Shown here: one piece after another, positions 34,457-43,667 of the stretch
Layout of the letters: every line of letters begins with the position of its first letter
Numbering within the stretch: the first letter of the stretch is position 1
DNA from: an uncultured Flavobacteriaceae bacterium
GTDB taxonomy: Bacteria > Bacteroidota > Bacteroidia > Flavobacteriales > Flavobacteriaceae
Assembly (NCBI GenBank): GCA_947502635.1
Contig: CANNAN010000010.1
Location: 124,001 to 188,000, forward strand
Reading direction: 5' to 3'
Length of the DNA: 64,000 nt
Notes under the pieces: model-generated
Databases searched by the model: none
Told to the model about the DNA's origin: nothing
The model's input: the letters and a program-made list of their open reading frames with translations, nothing else
Made by a program: the position numbers and the translations under genes

Positions 34457-35560
34457 ATGTACACAAGACGTATATTTCCTATAGCAGGAGTTCTAAAATG
34501 GACTCGAAGACATATTTTCTTATTTATATTTCTAGCTTTAATCCCTGTTTTTTTATTTGATGTGCTAGGCTTAAAATGGTTGCATGTGCCGTGGTTACCT
34601 CTTGGTGTGTTAGGTACTGCTGTAGCATTTATTGTGAGTTTTAAGAATAATGCTTCTTATGATAGGCTTTGGGAAGCCCGAAAAATATGGGGTGGTATCG
34701 TTAATGCATCACGCTCTTGGACAATCATGGTGAAAGATTTTATAGATAATACTCATGCAAAAGAAGCAAGGACGGATCTTGAATTGAAAACTATAAAACG
34801 TGAGTTGGTACATAGGCATGTCGCCTGGTTAACAGCATTACGTTATCAATTAAGGGAAGATAAACCATGGGAAATGCATTTGAAGTCTAAACGGTCCAAT
34901 CAAGAATTTAGAGCTTCGAACTATCGGGTTTGTGAAGATGTGGAAGATATGGAGGGTTCTATAAGGCCTTATCTTTCAGAAGCAGAATACAAAGAGGTTT
35001 TTGCAAAAGGAAATCAAGCTTCTCAACTGTTAGGAATTCAATCTCGGCGTTTAAAAGAACTAATGAGCCAAGGTCTGATTGAAGATTTTAGACATATGGA
35101 AATGACCAATATGCTTGTTGAGTTTTATTCGCTTCAAGGTAAAAGTGAACGTATTAAAAACTTTCCATATCCAAGGCAATTTGCTACGCTTAATTATTTA
35201 TTCGTTTGGATTTTTATTTTATTAATACCTTATGGAATCATGGAAGAATTTGAGACTTTTGGTGAGAAAATTTTAGTGCAGTTAGGTAAACATGAAGTAC
35301 GTTCATCTTTAATGCATGTAGCACAAGAAGCCATAGCAAAACATTTTGTTTGGTTTTCTGTACCATTTAGTGCGTTAATTTCATGGGTATTCCATACCAT
35401 GGAAGCTATTGGTGAAAATACAGAGAATCCTTTTGAAGGCGGTCCAAACGATGTGCCTATTACAGATTTAAGTAGAGGTATAGAAATAGATATCAGGCAA
35501 CTTATTGATGATACCGATATTCCAGAGGCTTATATTTGGCCAAATGATATTGTTATGTAA
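34457..35560 (+). CDS. bestrophin-family anion channel
   Basis: 367 residues. Transmembrane segments near 20-45 (HIFLFIFLALIPVFLFDVLG), 47-65, 245-265 (FVWIFILLIPYGIMEEFE) and 300-325. The family signature AFIVSFKNNASYDRLWEARK and later DVPITDLSRGIEIDIRQLI near the C-terminus fit bacterial bestrophin/RFP-TM (UPF0187) proteins, which form pentameric chloride channels in the inner membrane. It is divergent from phenylalanine hydroxylase. Confidence 0.93.
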   Translation: MYTRRIFPIAGVLKWTRRHIFLFIFLALIPVFLFDVLGLKWLHVPWLPLGVLGTAVAFIVSFKNNASYDRLWEARKIWGGIVNASRSWTIMVKDFIDNTHAKEARTDLELKTIKRELVHRHVAWLTALRYQLREDKPWEMHLKSKRSNQEFRASNYRVCEDVEDMEGSIRPYLSEAEYKEVFAKGNQASQLLGIQSRRLKELMSQGLIEDFRHMEMTNMLVEFYSLQGKSERIKNFPYPRQFATLNYLFVWIFILLIPYGIMEEFETFGEKILVQLGKHEVRSSLMHVAQEAIAKHFVWFSVPFSALISWVFHTMEAIGENTENPFEGGPNDVPITDLSRGIEIDIRQLIDDTDIPEAYIWPNDIVM

Positions 35561-35600
35561 TAAAAAAGGGCAGTCTAAAAAGTATTAGAAACTATAGGCT

Positions 35601-35680
35601 ATCTCATCGAGCGCAGTCGAGATGTCTTAAAAATCAAGACATTTAAAATTTCTCGATTGCACTCGAGACATCCATGTATT
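35601..35680. repeat. REP-like inverted repeat pair
   Basis: CTCATCGAGCGCAGTCGAGA (from 35602) and TCTCGATTGCACTCGAGACA (from 35651) are each imperfect palindromes and are also complementary to each other, with AAGACATTT between. It lies between the convergent bestrophin and DUF4136 genes and may serve as their shared terminator region. Members of this family are common in flavobacterial genomes. Confidence 0.6.
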
Positions 35681-35705
35681 TTTTAGAGAATCACTTTTTT
35701 ACTTT

Positions 35706-36272
35706 TTATTGTTGAGCTCCTGGAGGATATTTTGTCATGATTTCTGTGACAAACTCTTTAATACGCGCTTCTTTTTTCTCCATATTTCTACTTAAGTAGC
35801 CCGTTCCCATACCTTGCCAAACAAGTTCTTTTTTATTGGAGTCGATAAGATCTATATATAAAACACCTTGAGTGCTAGTAGATACGCTTGGTTGATTCCA
35901 ACCCCAGCCCCAACCAGGACCCATACCCCAGCCAGGTCCCCATCCTGCCCAGCCCCATCCACCATAACCCCAAGAGTTATTGTAAACATCTACACGTTGC
36001 TGAGATTTTGTAAAAAGACTCACTAATAAATCGGGTTTTTCAGATTTTGTCAAGCCTTTAGCCAGTAATTCTGCTTCAATAGCACGAAGGATTCTTCGCT
36101 TATCCAGATCGCTAATTTCTGCTTTATCTATACCTGTTTTAAAAAATGCAAAGGTTTTGTATTCTCCAAAATTGGCATTCTTATCATAATCTGCAGCAAC
36201 ACGCACAGAAGTACATGAGCTAACCACTACAAGCAACGCTATAAGTGATAGGGTTTTTAATAGTTTTTTCAT
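35706..36272 (-). CDS. DUF4136 lipoprotein
   Basis: 188 residues. The lipoprotein signal is MKKLLKTLSLIALLVVVSSC, with the lipobox VSSC. The DUF4136 body shows ADYDKNANFGEYKTFAFF near 28, RRILRAIEAELLAKGLTKS, LLVSLFTKSQQRVDVYNN, a Gly/Trp-rich loop (GWGGWGWAGWGPGWGM-like region), and YIDLIDSNKKELVWQGMGTG near the end. The function is unknown; these proteins sit in the envelope. Confidence 0.93.
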   Translation of the reverse strand: MKKLLKTLSLIALLVVVSSCTSVRVAADYDKNANFGEYKTFAFFKTGIDKAEISDLDKRRILRAIEAELLAKGLTKSEKPDLLVSLFTKSQQRVDVYNNSWGYGGWGWAGWGPGWGMGPGWGWGWNQPSVSTSTQGVLYIDLIDSNKKELVWQGMGTGYLSRNMEKKEARIKEFVTEIMTKYPPGAQQ

Positions 36273-36415
36273 AGCCTTTTATTTTAGTTCAACATTACAT
36301 GATTAGCCTTAAAATCATTGATTTTAGATGCTTTTCAATTTAATAATAGTATCAATAATCATACCAAGCCTTTGATAAATAGGTTTGTAACGACGTTTGT
36401 TAATGTGCTTTGGGA

Positions 36416-36565
36416 CTATTTATTTCTATCGTATCCGTAAGGACAATGCCTGCATCCGCTTTCACAACAATAGCCTCTTCTTAAATGGTATTGTTCTGTA
36501 AAACAGCGATAACCTTCTGGTGTTAAGTAGTAATCACCTTCTTCAATGGGGATTATTTTTTTCAT
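36416..36565 (-). CDS. DUF5522 small cysteine-rich protein
   Basis: A 49-residue protein with ATG at 36565 and TAG at 36416. It starts MKKIIPIEEGDYYLTPEGYR and ends with a cysteine cluster CCESGCRHCPYGYDRNK, with a further Cys near 21. This matches the DUF5522 family of Bacteroidota. The cysteines are spaced as CC-x3-C-x2-C, like a metal or Fe-S site. No function is known. It occupies most of what would otherwise be a 342-bp gap. Confidence 0.88.
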   Translation of the reverse strand: MKKIIPIEEGDYYLTPEGYRCFTEQYHLRRGYCCESGCRHCPYGYDRNK

Positions 36566-36614
36566 CTAAAACAAAGGTACTATAATTTGGATTGATTTTT
36601 GAATGTAATAAAAT

Positions 36615-36953
36615 ATGATCTTAATTTCAAAATATTTAGTTCCCAGAGGATATACAGGCTTAACGGTTTTTCCTTTTGTGTTTTTGAAATCGAAATGTTT
36701 AAAAAATAATGTGGTTTTAATGAATCATGAAAAAATTCATTTAAGACAGCAATTAGAAATGTTGGTAGTACCTTTTTATTTAATGTATGCTATTGAATTT
36801 TTAGTAAGGCTATTTCAATATAAAACATGGGATTTGGCTTATCGGAATATTTCTTTTGAGCGCGAGGCTTATGCTAATGAGTTTCATTCAGACTATTTAA
36901 GGCGGCGTCCGTTTTGGGCATTTTTAAAGTATCTTTTTGTTGATGGTCGTTAA
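36615..36953 (+). CDS. small HExxH-containing protein
   Basis: 112 residues. VVLMNHEKIHLRQQLEMLVV contains HExxH (HEKIH), the zinc motif of gluzincin/BlaR-type peptidases. A later Glu in SFEREAYANEFH could be the third ligand, as in M56-like or DUF-type short metallopeptidases. One hydrophobic helix (LEMLVVPFYLMYAIEFLVRL) spans the middle. It has a Bacteroidota-like size and is divergent from the DUF5522 gene by about 50 bp. Peptidase activity is inferred from the motif only. Confidence 0.7.
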   Translation: MILISKYLVPRGYTGLTVFPFVFLKSKCLKNNVVLMNHEKIHLRQQLEMLVVPFYLMYAIEFLVRLFQYKTWDLAYRNISFEREAYANEFHSDYLRRRPFWAFLKYLFVDGR

Positions 36954-37008
36954 GTTTTGAATAAACTAAAAGTTATAATGTTTCATACTTTATCCAAAAA
37001 AAGATAAA

Positions 37009-37042
37009 AAAAACTGTCCTAAAATGTTTTAAGACAGTTTTT
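37009..37042. terminator. bidirectional Rho-independent terminator
   Basis: AAAACTGTCCTAAAA and TTTTAAGACAGTTTT form a long stem with a 2-nt TG loop. T's on the plus strand and A's on the 5' side make it usable in both directions. It lies between the convergent HExxH gene and the heme lipoprotein gene. Confidence 0.8.
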
Positions 37043-37067
37043 ATCTTTTATATAAGATTTTATTACA

Positions 37068-38522
37068 TTAATTTAATGTTCTAAGAAATTCTGATGTTTT
37101 TTTATGCTGTTCGTCTTTCATCAAATCAATCTCTTCTTTACTTTTTCCTTCACTTGATTGAATATAAGCATCAAATATATGGCTTAAGTATATTGGAGAC
37201 GTATTGCCTGCAAAACTTATTGGATTGTGACAAGTAAAACAATTTTGGAGATTTGTTACATTAATATCCGAAATATTCTCTTGAGAAGTTTGTGTAAATG
37301 TTTCCATAGTAACGTTTGCACAATTTAAAGACCCTCGGGCACTAGACCCTGGTATCGCTGCACCTATAGAGCCTCCTAAGCTTACAATTTTTTTAGCTTG
37401 TTGAATTGGTGTTAAACTGTCTGTGTCTATCCATATAGAGCCATTATAAAAATAGTTTTTCCAAACATCTTTAAGATTTTTTGCAACACTTGCGTTTATT
37501 TCTTTAATATGATTAAAGTTTTCAGGTTCTTTTTGGCTTGTATCCATATAACCAGCTGCGGTTACAGGGACGCCGTATTGAAATAAATCGTAAGCTTTAC
37601 TTGCTAATACAGGTTTGTCATCTTTAATAAATGTAATACCATCTAAACCAGTTGTACTGCCTTTGGCAAATAATAACTTTTCACTCGCTGAACTTGCAGA
37701 GTTTGCTTTCCAATCATAATTTGGTGCCATATCATTATGTTCGAAGGTAGCCCAGATAAATTCTGGATGGTTTTCTACAACACCTACAACATGCATTCCT
37801 AATAAAGCAACTTTCGTATTTGTATATGTTTTACCATCTTTATTAATTACAGCTGCTGTCGTTGTATAATAATTTTTTAATATATTGTCTGGTATCGCTT
37901 TAGCGTCTACCCAAGAAACTTTTAATTCTAAAGATCCAACAGGGAAAGTCTGCAAATTGTCTGCTGGTAATTTTCCTGATGCTAAAGCTGCTTTAAAAGT
38001 CTCAGCAGATTTTTGCATAATTAAGCTCGTGTGTATAGAATAGTGTACTGTAATTGCTTTATCTGTCGCGCTATTATATGCTGGATTTGTTTTTAACACA
38101 CCATGTTCAAAGCCTGCCTGTATCGTATCTGTTAATACAACATGAGCGCCTGCTTGTTGCGTAACAGGTTCCATAGCATCTGTAACTTGTATAATTTCTT
38201 TTTGGTTAAGAAATAATGGTAAGTTTTCTTCTGGTTTTGTAACCCATAGAAACTTTTGCCATGACCATTGATGAAAAATACAGTTTGTTGTTGAACTGAC
38301 ATCAAATGGACTCCCTTTTCCTTCTGCTGGAGGAGGTGTTTGGCTATGAGGAAACCAACTTGCTTCCGATAAACATAAAGTATCTCCCTTTTTTTCATTG
38401 TAAGTTGTTGAGACTTCTGTTTCAACAGTTTTTGCTTTTTTTTCATTTTTGCAAGACAAAAAGCATATCGCTAAAATAGTAGCTAATAATGTAGCGTTTA
38501 ATGCAATAATTGGTTTTTTCAT
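37068..38522 (-). CDS. lipoprotein with one c-type heme motif
   Basis: 484 residues. The lipoprotein signal ends LLATILAICFLSCK, with the lipobox LSC. There is a single CxxCH heme site, NCFTCHNPISF, near residue 433, plus FHQWSWQKFLWVTKPEENLP near 90 and VVGVVENHPEFIWATFEHND near 250. No family was recognised beyond a probable periplasmic or outer-membrane cytochrome-like protein. A methionine axial ligand cannot be placed with certainty; downstream Met residues are in DLMKDEQHK. It stands alone between terminator and gap. Confidence 0.75.
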   Translation of the reverse strand: MKKPIIALNATLLATILAICFLSCKNEKKAKTVETEVSTTYNEKKGDTLCLSEASWFPHSQTPPPAEGKGSPFDVSSTTNCIFHQWSWQKFLWVTKPEENLPLFLNQKEIIQVTDAMEPVTQQAGAHVVLTDTIQAGFEHGVLKTNPAYNSATDKAITVHYSIHTSLIMQKSAETFKAALASGKLPADNLQTFPVGSLELKVSWVDAKAIPDNILKNYYTTTAAVINKDGKTYTNTKVALLGMHVVGVVENHPEFIWATFEHNDMAPNYDWKANSASSASEKLLFAKGSTTGLDGITFIKDDKPVLASKAYDLFQYGVPVTAAGYMDTSQKEPENFNHIKEINASVAKNLKDVWKNYFYNGSIWIDTDSLTPIQQAKKIVSLGGSIGAAIPGSSARGSLNCANVTMETFTQTSQENISDINVTNLQNCFTCHNPISFAGNTSPIYLSHIFDAYIQSSEGKSKEEIDLMKDEQHKKTSEFLRTLN

Positions 38523-38719
38523 TTTTGGAATCGTTTTTATTTAGGTTATTTTAGTAAATACTAATTTAATAAAATATCACGAACGTAGGTTGTTTTTTAC
38601 ATTAATATTGTTTTTTCTTTCGTTTAATTAATTGAGATCTAGATATAAAGACATTTTTTTGACCGATATGCATTTAAAATAGTATTCGTTTTGGTGATTT
38701 TTAAAGTATCTTCGTGCTA

Positions 38720-39631
38720 ATGAATTTTAAGCTTGAACACAGTATTAATCAACAGGTTTCTTTAGGAAAAGAAAAGGATGTAGAGCTGTTTATAAAGCGT
38801 GAAGATAGAATTCATCCGTTTATTTCTGGAAATAAGTATAGAAAGCTAAAATACAATTTACTTGAAGCAAAAACCTTAGGATATAAAACCTTGCTTACTT
38901 TTGGAGGGGCCTTTTCTAATCATATAGCAGCAGTCGCTTCCGCAGGAAATTTATTGGGTTTTAAAACGATTGGTGTTATTAGAGGGGAGGAGTTGGAAGA
39001 TAAAATTGTTGAAAATGATACCTTAAGTTTTGCGAAACAAAATGGTATGCAATTTAAATTTGTTTCTAGAGAAGATTATAGAAATAAAGCATCCCATGTC
39101 TTTTTATCTAAATTAAAAGAAACATTTAATGATTTTTATCTCATTCCTGAAGGTGGTACAAATACTTTAGCGATTAAGGGCTGTGAAGAAATATTAACCG
39201 AAACAGATAAGGCTTTTGATTATATATGCTGTGCTGTCGGAACAGGAGGCACCATCTCTGGACTCATAAATTGTTCAAAACTTAGTCAACAAGTTTTAGG
39301 TTTTCCTGCCTTAAAAGGTGATTTTTTACAGCAAGATATTAGTAAATTTGTAACCAATACCAATTGGGATTTAATGACCGATTACCATTTTGGAGGGTAC
39401 GCAAAAATAAATGAGGAACTGGTGACGTTTATTAATCAGTTTAAAAAGTTAAATGCTATTCCATTGGATCCCGTATATACTGGTAAAATGATGTTTGGAA
39501 TTTTTGATTTAATTAGTAAAGATTATTTTAAAAAAGGTTCAAAAATTTTGGCAATTCATACTGGGGGTTTACAAGGTATTAAAGGAATGAATTTAGTGTT
39601 AAAAAATAAAAATTTATCAATAATTGAATAG
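38720..39631 (+). CDS. ACC deaminase / D-cysteine desulfhydrase-like PLP enzyme
   Basis: 303 residues from the ATG at 38720; a GTG two codons upstream is less likely. The PLP lysine lies in HPFISGNKYRKLKYNLLEA near residue 41, with TFGGAFSNHIAAVASAGNLL, EGGTNTLAIKGCEE and the glycine-rich GTGGTISGLI near 175 following. This is the ACC deaminase/DcyD group of fold type II. Typical substrates are 1-aminocyclopropane-1-carboxylate or D-cysteine. The last 8 bases overlap the start of the glucosaminidase gene. Confidence 0.9.
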   Translation: MNFKLEHSINQQVSLGKEKDVELFIKREDRIHPFISGNKYRKLKYNLLEAKTLGYKTLLTFGGAFSNHIAAVASAGNLLGFKTIGVIRGEELEDKIVENDTLSFAKQNGMQFKFVSREDYRNKASHVFLSKLKETFNDFYLIPEGGTNTLAIKGCEEILTETDKAFDYICCAVGTGGTISGLINCSKLSQQVLGFPALKGDFLQQDISKFVTNTNWDLMTDYHFGGYAKINEELVTFINQFKKLNAIPLDPVYTGKMMFGIFDLISKDYFKKGSKILAIHTGGLQGIKGMNLVLKNKNLSIIE

Positions 39632-40427
39632 GAAAATAAGTAGAATAGCGTTAGTAATATTTTTAGGATGTTTTCTTTTTAGTTGTCGTTCTAAGAAAAC
39701 AATAGTTACCAAAAAACCTAATAAGCCTACGGTGGTAATAGGTGATGATCGTAAAGAAGAAATCAAAAAACCTTCAGGAACTTCGACTAAAACCTATGCG
39801 AGTGCTACGGAGAAATACATTGATGTTTATAAAGATATAGCTCAGCAAGAAATGGATTTATACGGCATCCCAGCAAGTATCACTTTAGCTCAAGGGATTC
39901 TCGAGTCTGGTTCTGGTAAAGGACGTCTTTCTGTAAAGGCCAATAATCATTTTGGTATTAAATGTCACGGTTGGAAAGGGGGCAAAATTTATCATGATGA
40001 TGACAGAGCACAAGAATGTTTCAGAAAATATAAAGATGCCAAGTACTCATTTAGAGATCATTCCCTTTTCTTAAAAGATAGAAAACGCTATGCAAAGCTT
40101 TTTAAATTAAAAAAAGGAGATTATAAAGGTTGGGCCAGAGAGTTAAGGCTGGCAGGATATGCTACCGATAAAAAATACCCTCAAAAATTAATTAGTATTA
40201 TTGAGCGCTATGAATTGTATAAGTTAGATAAAGAAGTAAAGGGCAATTCGAAGGTAGAATTTGAGATGCCAACAGCCGAAGAGCAAATTAAACACACAGT
40301 TTTAAAAGGAGATACGTTGTATTCTATTTCAAGAAGGTATGGTATCACAGTAGAAGAACTTCAAAAATTAAATGGATTAAACGATACGGCCTTAAATATT
40401 GGGCAAGTATTAGTTGTAAAACCATAA
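39624..40427 (+). CDS. glucosaminidase-LysM lipoprotein
   Basis: 267 residues starting with TTG at 39624 inside the end of the upstream gene. That start is needed because the lipoprotein signal ([14 protein letters not shown]) begins right there and no ATG precedes its cysteine. Residues about 58-200 are a glucosaminidase (mannosyl-glycoprotein endo-beta-GlcNAcase) domain with [20 protein letters not shown] and [11 protein letters not shown]. The last 45 residues are a LysM peptidoglycan-binding motif ([20 protein letters not shown]). It likely trims peptidoglycan at the envelope and is translationally coupled to the PLP enzyme gene. Confidence 0.9.
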   Translation: MNRKISRIALVIFLGCFLFSCRSKKTIVTKKPNKPTVVIGDDRKEEIKKPSGTSTKTYASATEKYIDVYKDIAQQEMDLYGIPASITLAQGILESGSGKGRLSVKANNHFGIKCHGWKGGKIYHDDDRAQECFRKYKDAKYSFRDHSLFLKDRKRYAKLFKLKKGDYKGWARELRLAGYATDKKYPQKLISIIERYELYKLDKEVKGNSKVEFEMPTAEEQIKHTVLKGDTLYSISRRYGITVEELQKLNGLNDTALNIGQVLVVKP

Positions 40428-40446
40428 GAAATCAATTATAAATATT

Positions 40447-41733
40447 ATGAACTATAAAAGAAGTAGCTCACTGTTTGCAGAAGCAGAAAAGGTTATTCCT
40501 GGAGGTGTTAATTCACCAGTAAGAGCATTTAAAGCCGTAGGAGGCACGCCTATTTTTGTAAAAGAAGCAAAGGGAGCTTATTTGTATGATGAAGATAATA
40601 ATCGGTTAGTCGATTATATTAATTCTTGGGGACCAATGATTTTAGGGCATGCCTACGAACCAGTTGTTAACGCTGTAGTAGAAAAAGCAAAAAAAGGAAC
40701 ATCGTTTGGGATGCCAACAGAGATTGAAACTAAAATTGCAGAGTTAGCGGTCTCAATGGTGCCTAATATTGATAAAATACGATTTGTAAATTCAGGTACC
40801 GAAGCATGTATGAGTGCGGTGCGTTTAGCACGTGGTTTTACTGGGAAAGACAAAATTATAAAATTTGCGGGTTGCTATCACGGACATAGTGATTCGTTTT
40901 TAATACAAGCAGGTAGTGGCGCTATTACTTTTGGAACACCTAACAGCCCAGGAGTCACAGAAGGAACTGCTAAAGATACTTTATTGGCTCGTTATAATGA
41001 TATAGAAAACGTAGCGCAATTAGTTGAAGCAAATAAAGGAGAAATTGCTTGTGTTATTATAGAACCAGTTGCTGGAAATATGGGGTGCATTCCTCCTAAA
41101 GAAGGCTTTTTAAAAGCGCTGAGGGTTTTGTGTGATACTCATAATATTTTGCTGATTTTTGATGAGGTGATGACGGGGTTTCGTTTAGCAAAAGGAGGCG
41201 CCCAAGAGTTGTTTGGTGTAGACGCAGATATTATTTGCTTCGGAAAAGTTATTGGAGGCGGCTTACCTGTTGGAGCATTTGCTGCTAGAAATGAAATTAT
41301 GAATCATTTAGCGCCATTAGGTCCAGTGTATCAAGCAGGTACTTTAAGTGGAAATCCATTAGCTATGGCTGCAGGTTTAGCGATGTTAAATGAATTGAAT
41401 AACGATGTTGAAGTTTTTAACCGTTTAGCTGAAAAAACAGAGTACTTACATAAAGGCATTGTTAAAGTCTTAAATGATAACAATATAGTTCATACCATAA
41501 ACAGGATTGGTTCTATGATTTCGGTTCATTTTGATGGTTCTGAAGTTGTAGATTTTGAAACATCTGCAAAAGGAAATAACGATAGGTTTAAAAAGTTCTT
41601 TCATGGTATGTTAAATGAAGGTGTTTATATAGCTCCAAGTGCTTTTGAAACATGGTTTATTACAGATGCTTTAACGTATGAAGATTTAGATTTTACTATT
41701 GCTGCTGTAAATACGGTTGCAAAAACATTGTAA
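40447..41733 (+). CDS. hemL: glutamate-1-semialdehyde 2,1-aminomutase
   Basis: 428 residues, the usual length. The class III aminotransferase fold carries [20 protein letters not shown] at the N-terminus, [19 protein letters not shown] near 113, [14 protein letters not shown] near 235, and the PLP lysine 267 in [15 protein letters not shown]. It makes 5-aminolevulinate in the C5 pathway to heme. It is 19 bp after the glucosaminidase gene, so it may be co-transcribed with it, and ends at a strong terminator at 41738. Confidence 0.97.
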   Translation: MNYKRSSSLFAEAEKVIPGGVNSPVRAFKAVGGTPIFVKEAKGAYLYDEDNNRLVDYINSWGPMILGHAYEPVVNAVVEKAKKGTSFGMPTEIETKIAELAVSMVPNIDKIRFVNSGTEACMSAVRLARGFTGKDKIIKFAGCYHGHSDSFLIQAGSGAITFGTPNSPGVTEGTAKDTLLARYNDIENVAQLVEANKGEIACVIIEPVAGNMGCIPPKEGFLKALRVLCDTHNILLIFDEVMTGFRLAKGGAQELFGVDADIICFGKVIGGGLPVGAFAARNEIMNHLAPLGPVYQAGTLSGNPLAMAAGLAMLNELNNDVEVFNRLAEKTEYLHKGIVKVLNDNNIVHTINRIGSMISVHFDGSEVVDFETSAKGNNDRFKKFFHGMLNEGVYIAPSAFETWFITDALTYEDLDFTIAAVNTVAKTL

Positions 41734-41737
41734 AAAT

Positions 41738-41776
41738 AAAGAAGGCTGTCTAAAATATTTTAGATAGCCTTCTTTC
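41738..41776. terminator. bidirectional terminator after hemL
   Basis: AAAGAAGGCTGTCTAAAA and TTTTAGATAGCCTTCTTT form a long stem around a short TA-rich loop, with one mismatch. It sits between convergent hemL and the small secreted gene at 41803. Confidence 0.85.
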
Positions 41777-41802
41777 AATCAAAATCAATCAACAAATAAA
41801 AT

Positions 41803-42252
41803 TTATTTTTTTCTACTCATACCTTTCTTTTTGTCTTTTCTCTTAGCAGCCATTTTTAATTGTGCCTTTTCCCATTTAGCATACTGCTCTGGGTCTAATA
41901 TCTTTTTCATTTTAGCTTTCATGGCAATTTTGTGATCCAATCGTGCATTTTCCATTTTAAGACGTTCTTCTTTAGTAGGTCTTTGAGCGGCAGCAGCTGC
42001 TCTTCTAGCCTTACGCTCTTCCATCTTCTTTTTACGTAGAGTAGTATTTTCAAGATTTATTTTTTGAACCTCAATTTGTTGTGATTCATTTAAATCTAAA
42101 AATAAAGTCATTTTTTTTGTTTTCAAAGTGGCCATTTCTTCAGCAGAAAGGTTATCCATTTTTTGAGCGCTTTCTGGTCGGTCTCTTCTTTCTTTTTGGG
42201 CTATAGCCTGAATAGATATCAATGCTATAGCAATTACTATTAGTTTTCTCAT
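41803..42252 (-). CDS. small exported helical protein, Spy/LTXXQ-like
   Basis: 149 residues from ATG 42252; the frame can be extended to 42330, but a clean signal peptide (MRKLIVIAIALISIQAIAQ) starts at 42252. The mature part is highly charged and helical: MDNLSAEEMATLKTKKMTLF, LDLNESQQIEVQKINLENTT, then KERLKMENARLDHKIAMKAK. This resembles the LTxxQ-type periplasmic proteins of the Spy/CpxP group and a Bacteroidota-specific relative. A chaperone or metal-stress role is possible but not shown. The C-terminus is Lys/Arg-rich. Confidence 0.75.
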   Translation of the reverse strand: MRKLIVIAIALISIQAIAQKERRDRPESAQKMDNLSAEEMATLKTKKMTLFLDLNESQQIEVQKINLENTTLRKKKMEERKARRAAAAAQRPTKEERLKMENARLDHKIAMKAKMKKILDPEQYAKWEKAQLKMAAKRKDKKKGMSRKK

Positions 42253-42414
42253 TTTAATGCCTTTTAAGTTATTTGAAAGTAGGACTTTGGTTTTTTTAAA
42301 AGGTTTAAATAGCTTTTTTATTTTAACCAAATATTAACAATATCAAGTGCTTATTGTTATCCTTATGAAAGCTGGAGCGACTAATATGGGGAATGAATGA
42401 TTATATAAACCTTT

Positions 42415-43635
42415 TTATTTAGATAAAGGGATTTTTAAAGAGACGCCTGTTTGGAAATCTGGAGCATTGTTAACTAAAAAGTCTTCCTTGAAATATAAAG
42501 ATAGTTTGAAATTAGAGTGTCCATAGGTGTATACAAATGACCAATTAGATTGGGCCTTATATAATGTTGTAATACCGTGTTGCCAACCCCCTTTTATTTC
42601 TTGCCAATTGCCTGAAAGCGTATAGTAATCGGCTTCTTTTATTTTATTATAACGAGTTTGAATCTGGTAGTTTAAGCTAAAAGCATTATAGTTGCCTTTT
42701 CTTGTGTGTCTGGCTATTTCAATACTACTATCAAAAGTCATTAAGAATGGATTATTACCCAAATCAATAACCTCTTTAAAATCTATAAGGTTTTTGTGTA
42801 AAACATTTATCCCGACTGCTGCATTGAGCTCGTAGTTGTTTTTTAGTTCGATTTTCTTAATAATGTTTGCAGAAAGGCCTATGTCTATTGAAGGGTTGAA
42901 TTTAGAGGTGTTAATGCCTAGATGGCTTCCAAAATTCAGAAATATGTTGTTGGTTTTATTTATTGAGAGTGTTGGGTAATAAAAGTGATTTAATTCGATG
43001 CCTCCTATAAAAAAATCATTTGCATTTAACTCAAGTGTATTTCCATTTCTATCAAAATACTTAAAATTTACTTGATTTAAGCCATAAAAACGTCTTCCAA
43101 AAGGGTCTTCTCCTCCATGTATGTTGCTGTGAAACCATTCAATAGTCTCATCTCCGGTGAACAATGAAAACGGGTGTTTTCCTTTGGTTATTAAATAAGA
43201 TCGGAGTGTGATCTTTAATTCATGTTTTTTATTTAGTGGAATATTTATACTTCCTCTAAACTCTTTTATAACGGCATCAATAATAATGTTTGAATAGTCA
43301 GCTGGAGTTGTTTCTTGATCTATAAAATTAAATGGACGATTATGCCAGATTATATTACTTAATTCCTCTCTTACTAGTGGGTCTTTTGGATAATAGGCTT
43401 CAACAAAAGGATGAAAGTTATTTCCACTGATGGAACTTATGGTGAGTATGGGCTTTTTTGGAGGCTTAAGTTTGAAATTCTGATTAATTCTAGAACTAAA
43501 AATACCAAAATGATGTGTGGTTAAAAGACTTGGATTATCAATACCGTTTTTTGTCGATAAACTATCTTTCTGTTGAGCAATAACAAAAAGATTGCAGATA
43601 GAAAAAACAATAAAAAGCTTTTTTTTTAGCATCAA
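42415..43635 (-). CDS. putative outer-membrane protein (beta-strand-rich)
   Basis: 406 residues with a signal peptide (about 1-20, ending LFVIAQ). The rest alternates hydrophobic and polar residues as in beta-barrels (YGLNQVNFKYFDRNGNTLEL, YPTLSINKTNNIFLNFGSHL, FSLNYQIQTRYNKI) and ends with LKIPLSK. No named family was recognised. It lies 32 bp after the gene at 43668-45188 on the same strand, so the two may be co-transcribed. Confidence 0.65.
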   Translation of the reverse strand: MMLKKKLFIVFSICNLFVIAQQKDSLSTKNGIDNPSLLTTHHFGIFSSRINQNFKLKPPKKPILTISSISGNNFHPFVEAYYPKDPLVREELSNIIWHNRPFNFIDQETTPADYSNIIIDAVIKEFRGSINIPLNKKHELKITLRSYLITKGKHPFSLFTGDETIEWFHSNIHGGEDPFGRRFYGLNQVNFKYFDRNGNTLELNANDFFIGGIELNHFYYPTLSINKTNNIFLNFGSHLGINTSKFNPSIDIGLSANIIKKIELKNNYELNAAVGINVLHKNLIDFKEVIDLGNNPFLMTFDSSIEIARHTRKGNYNAFSLNYQIQTRYNKIKEADYYTLSGNWQEIKGGWQHGITTLYKAQSNWSFVYTYGHSNFKLSLYFKEDFLVNNAPDFQTGVSLKIPLSK

Positions 43636-43667
43636 ATAAAAATAGTTAAAGTATAAATAATGAAGTA

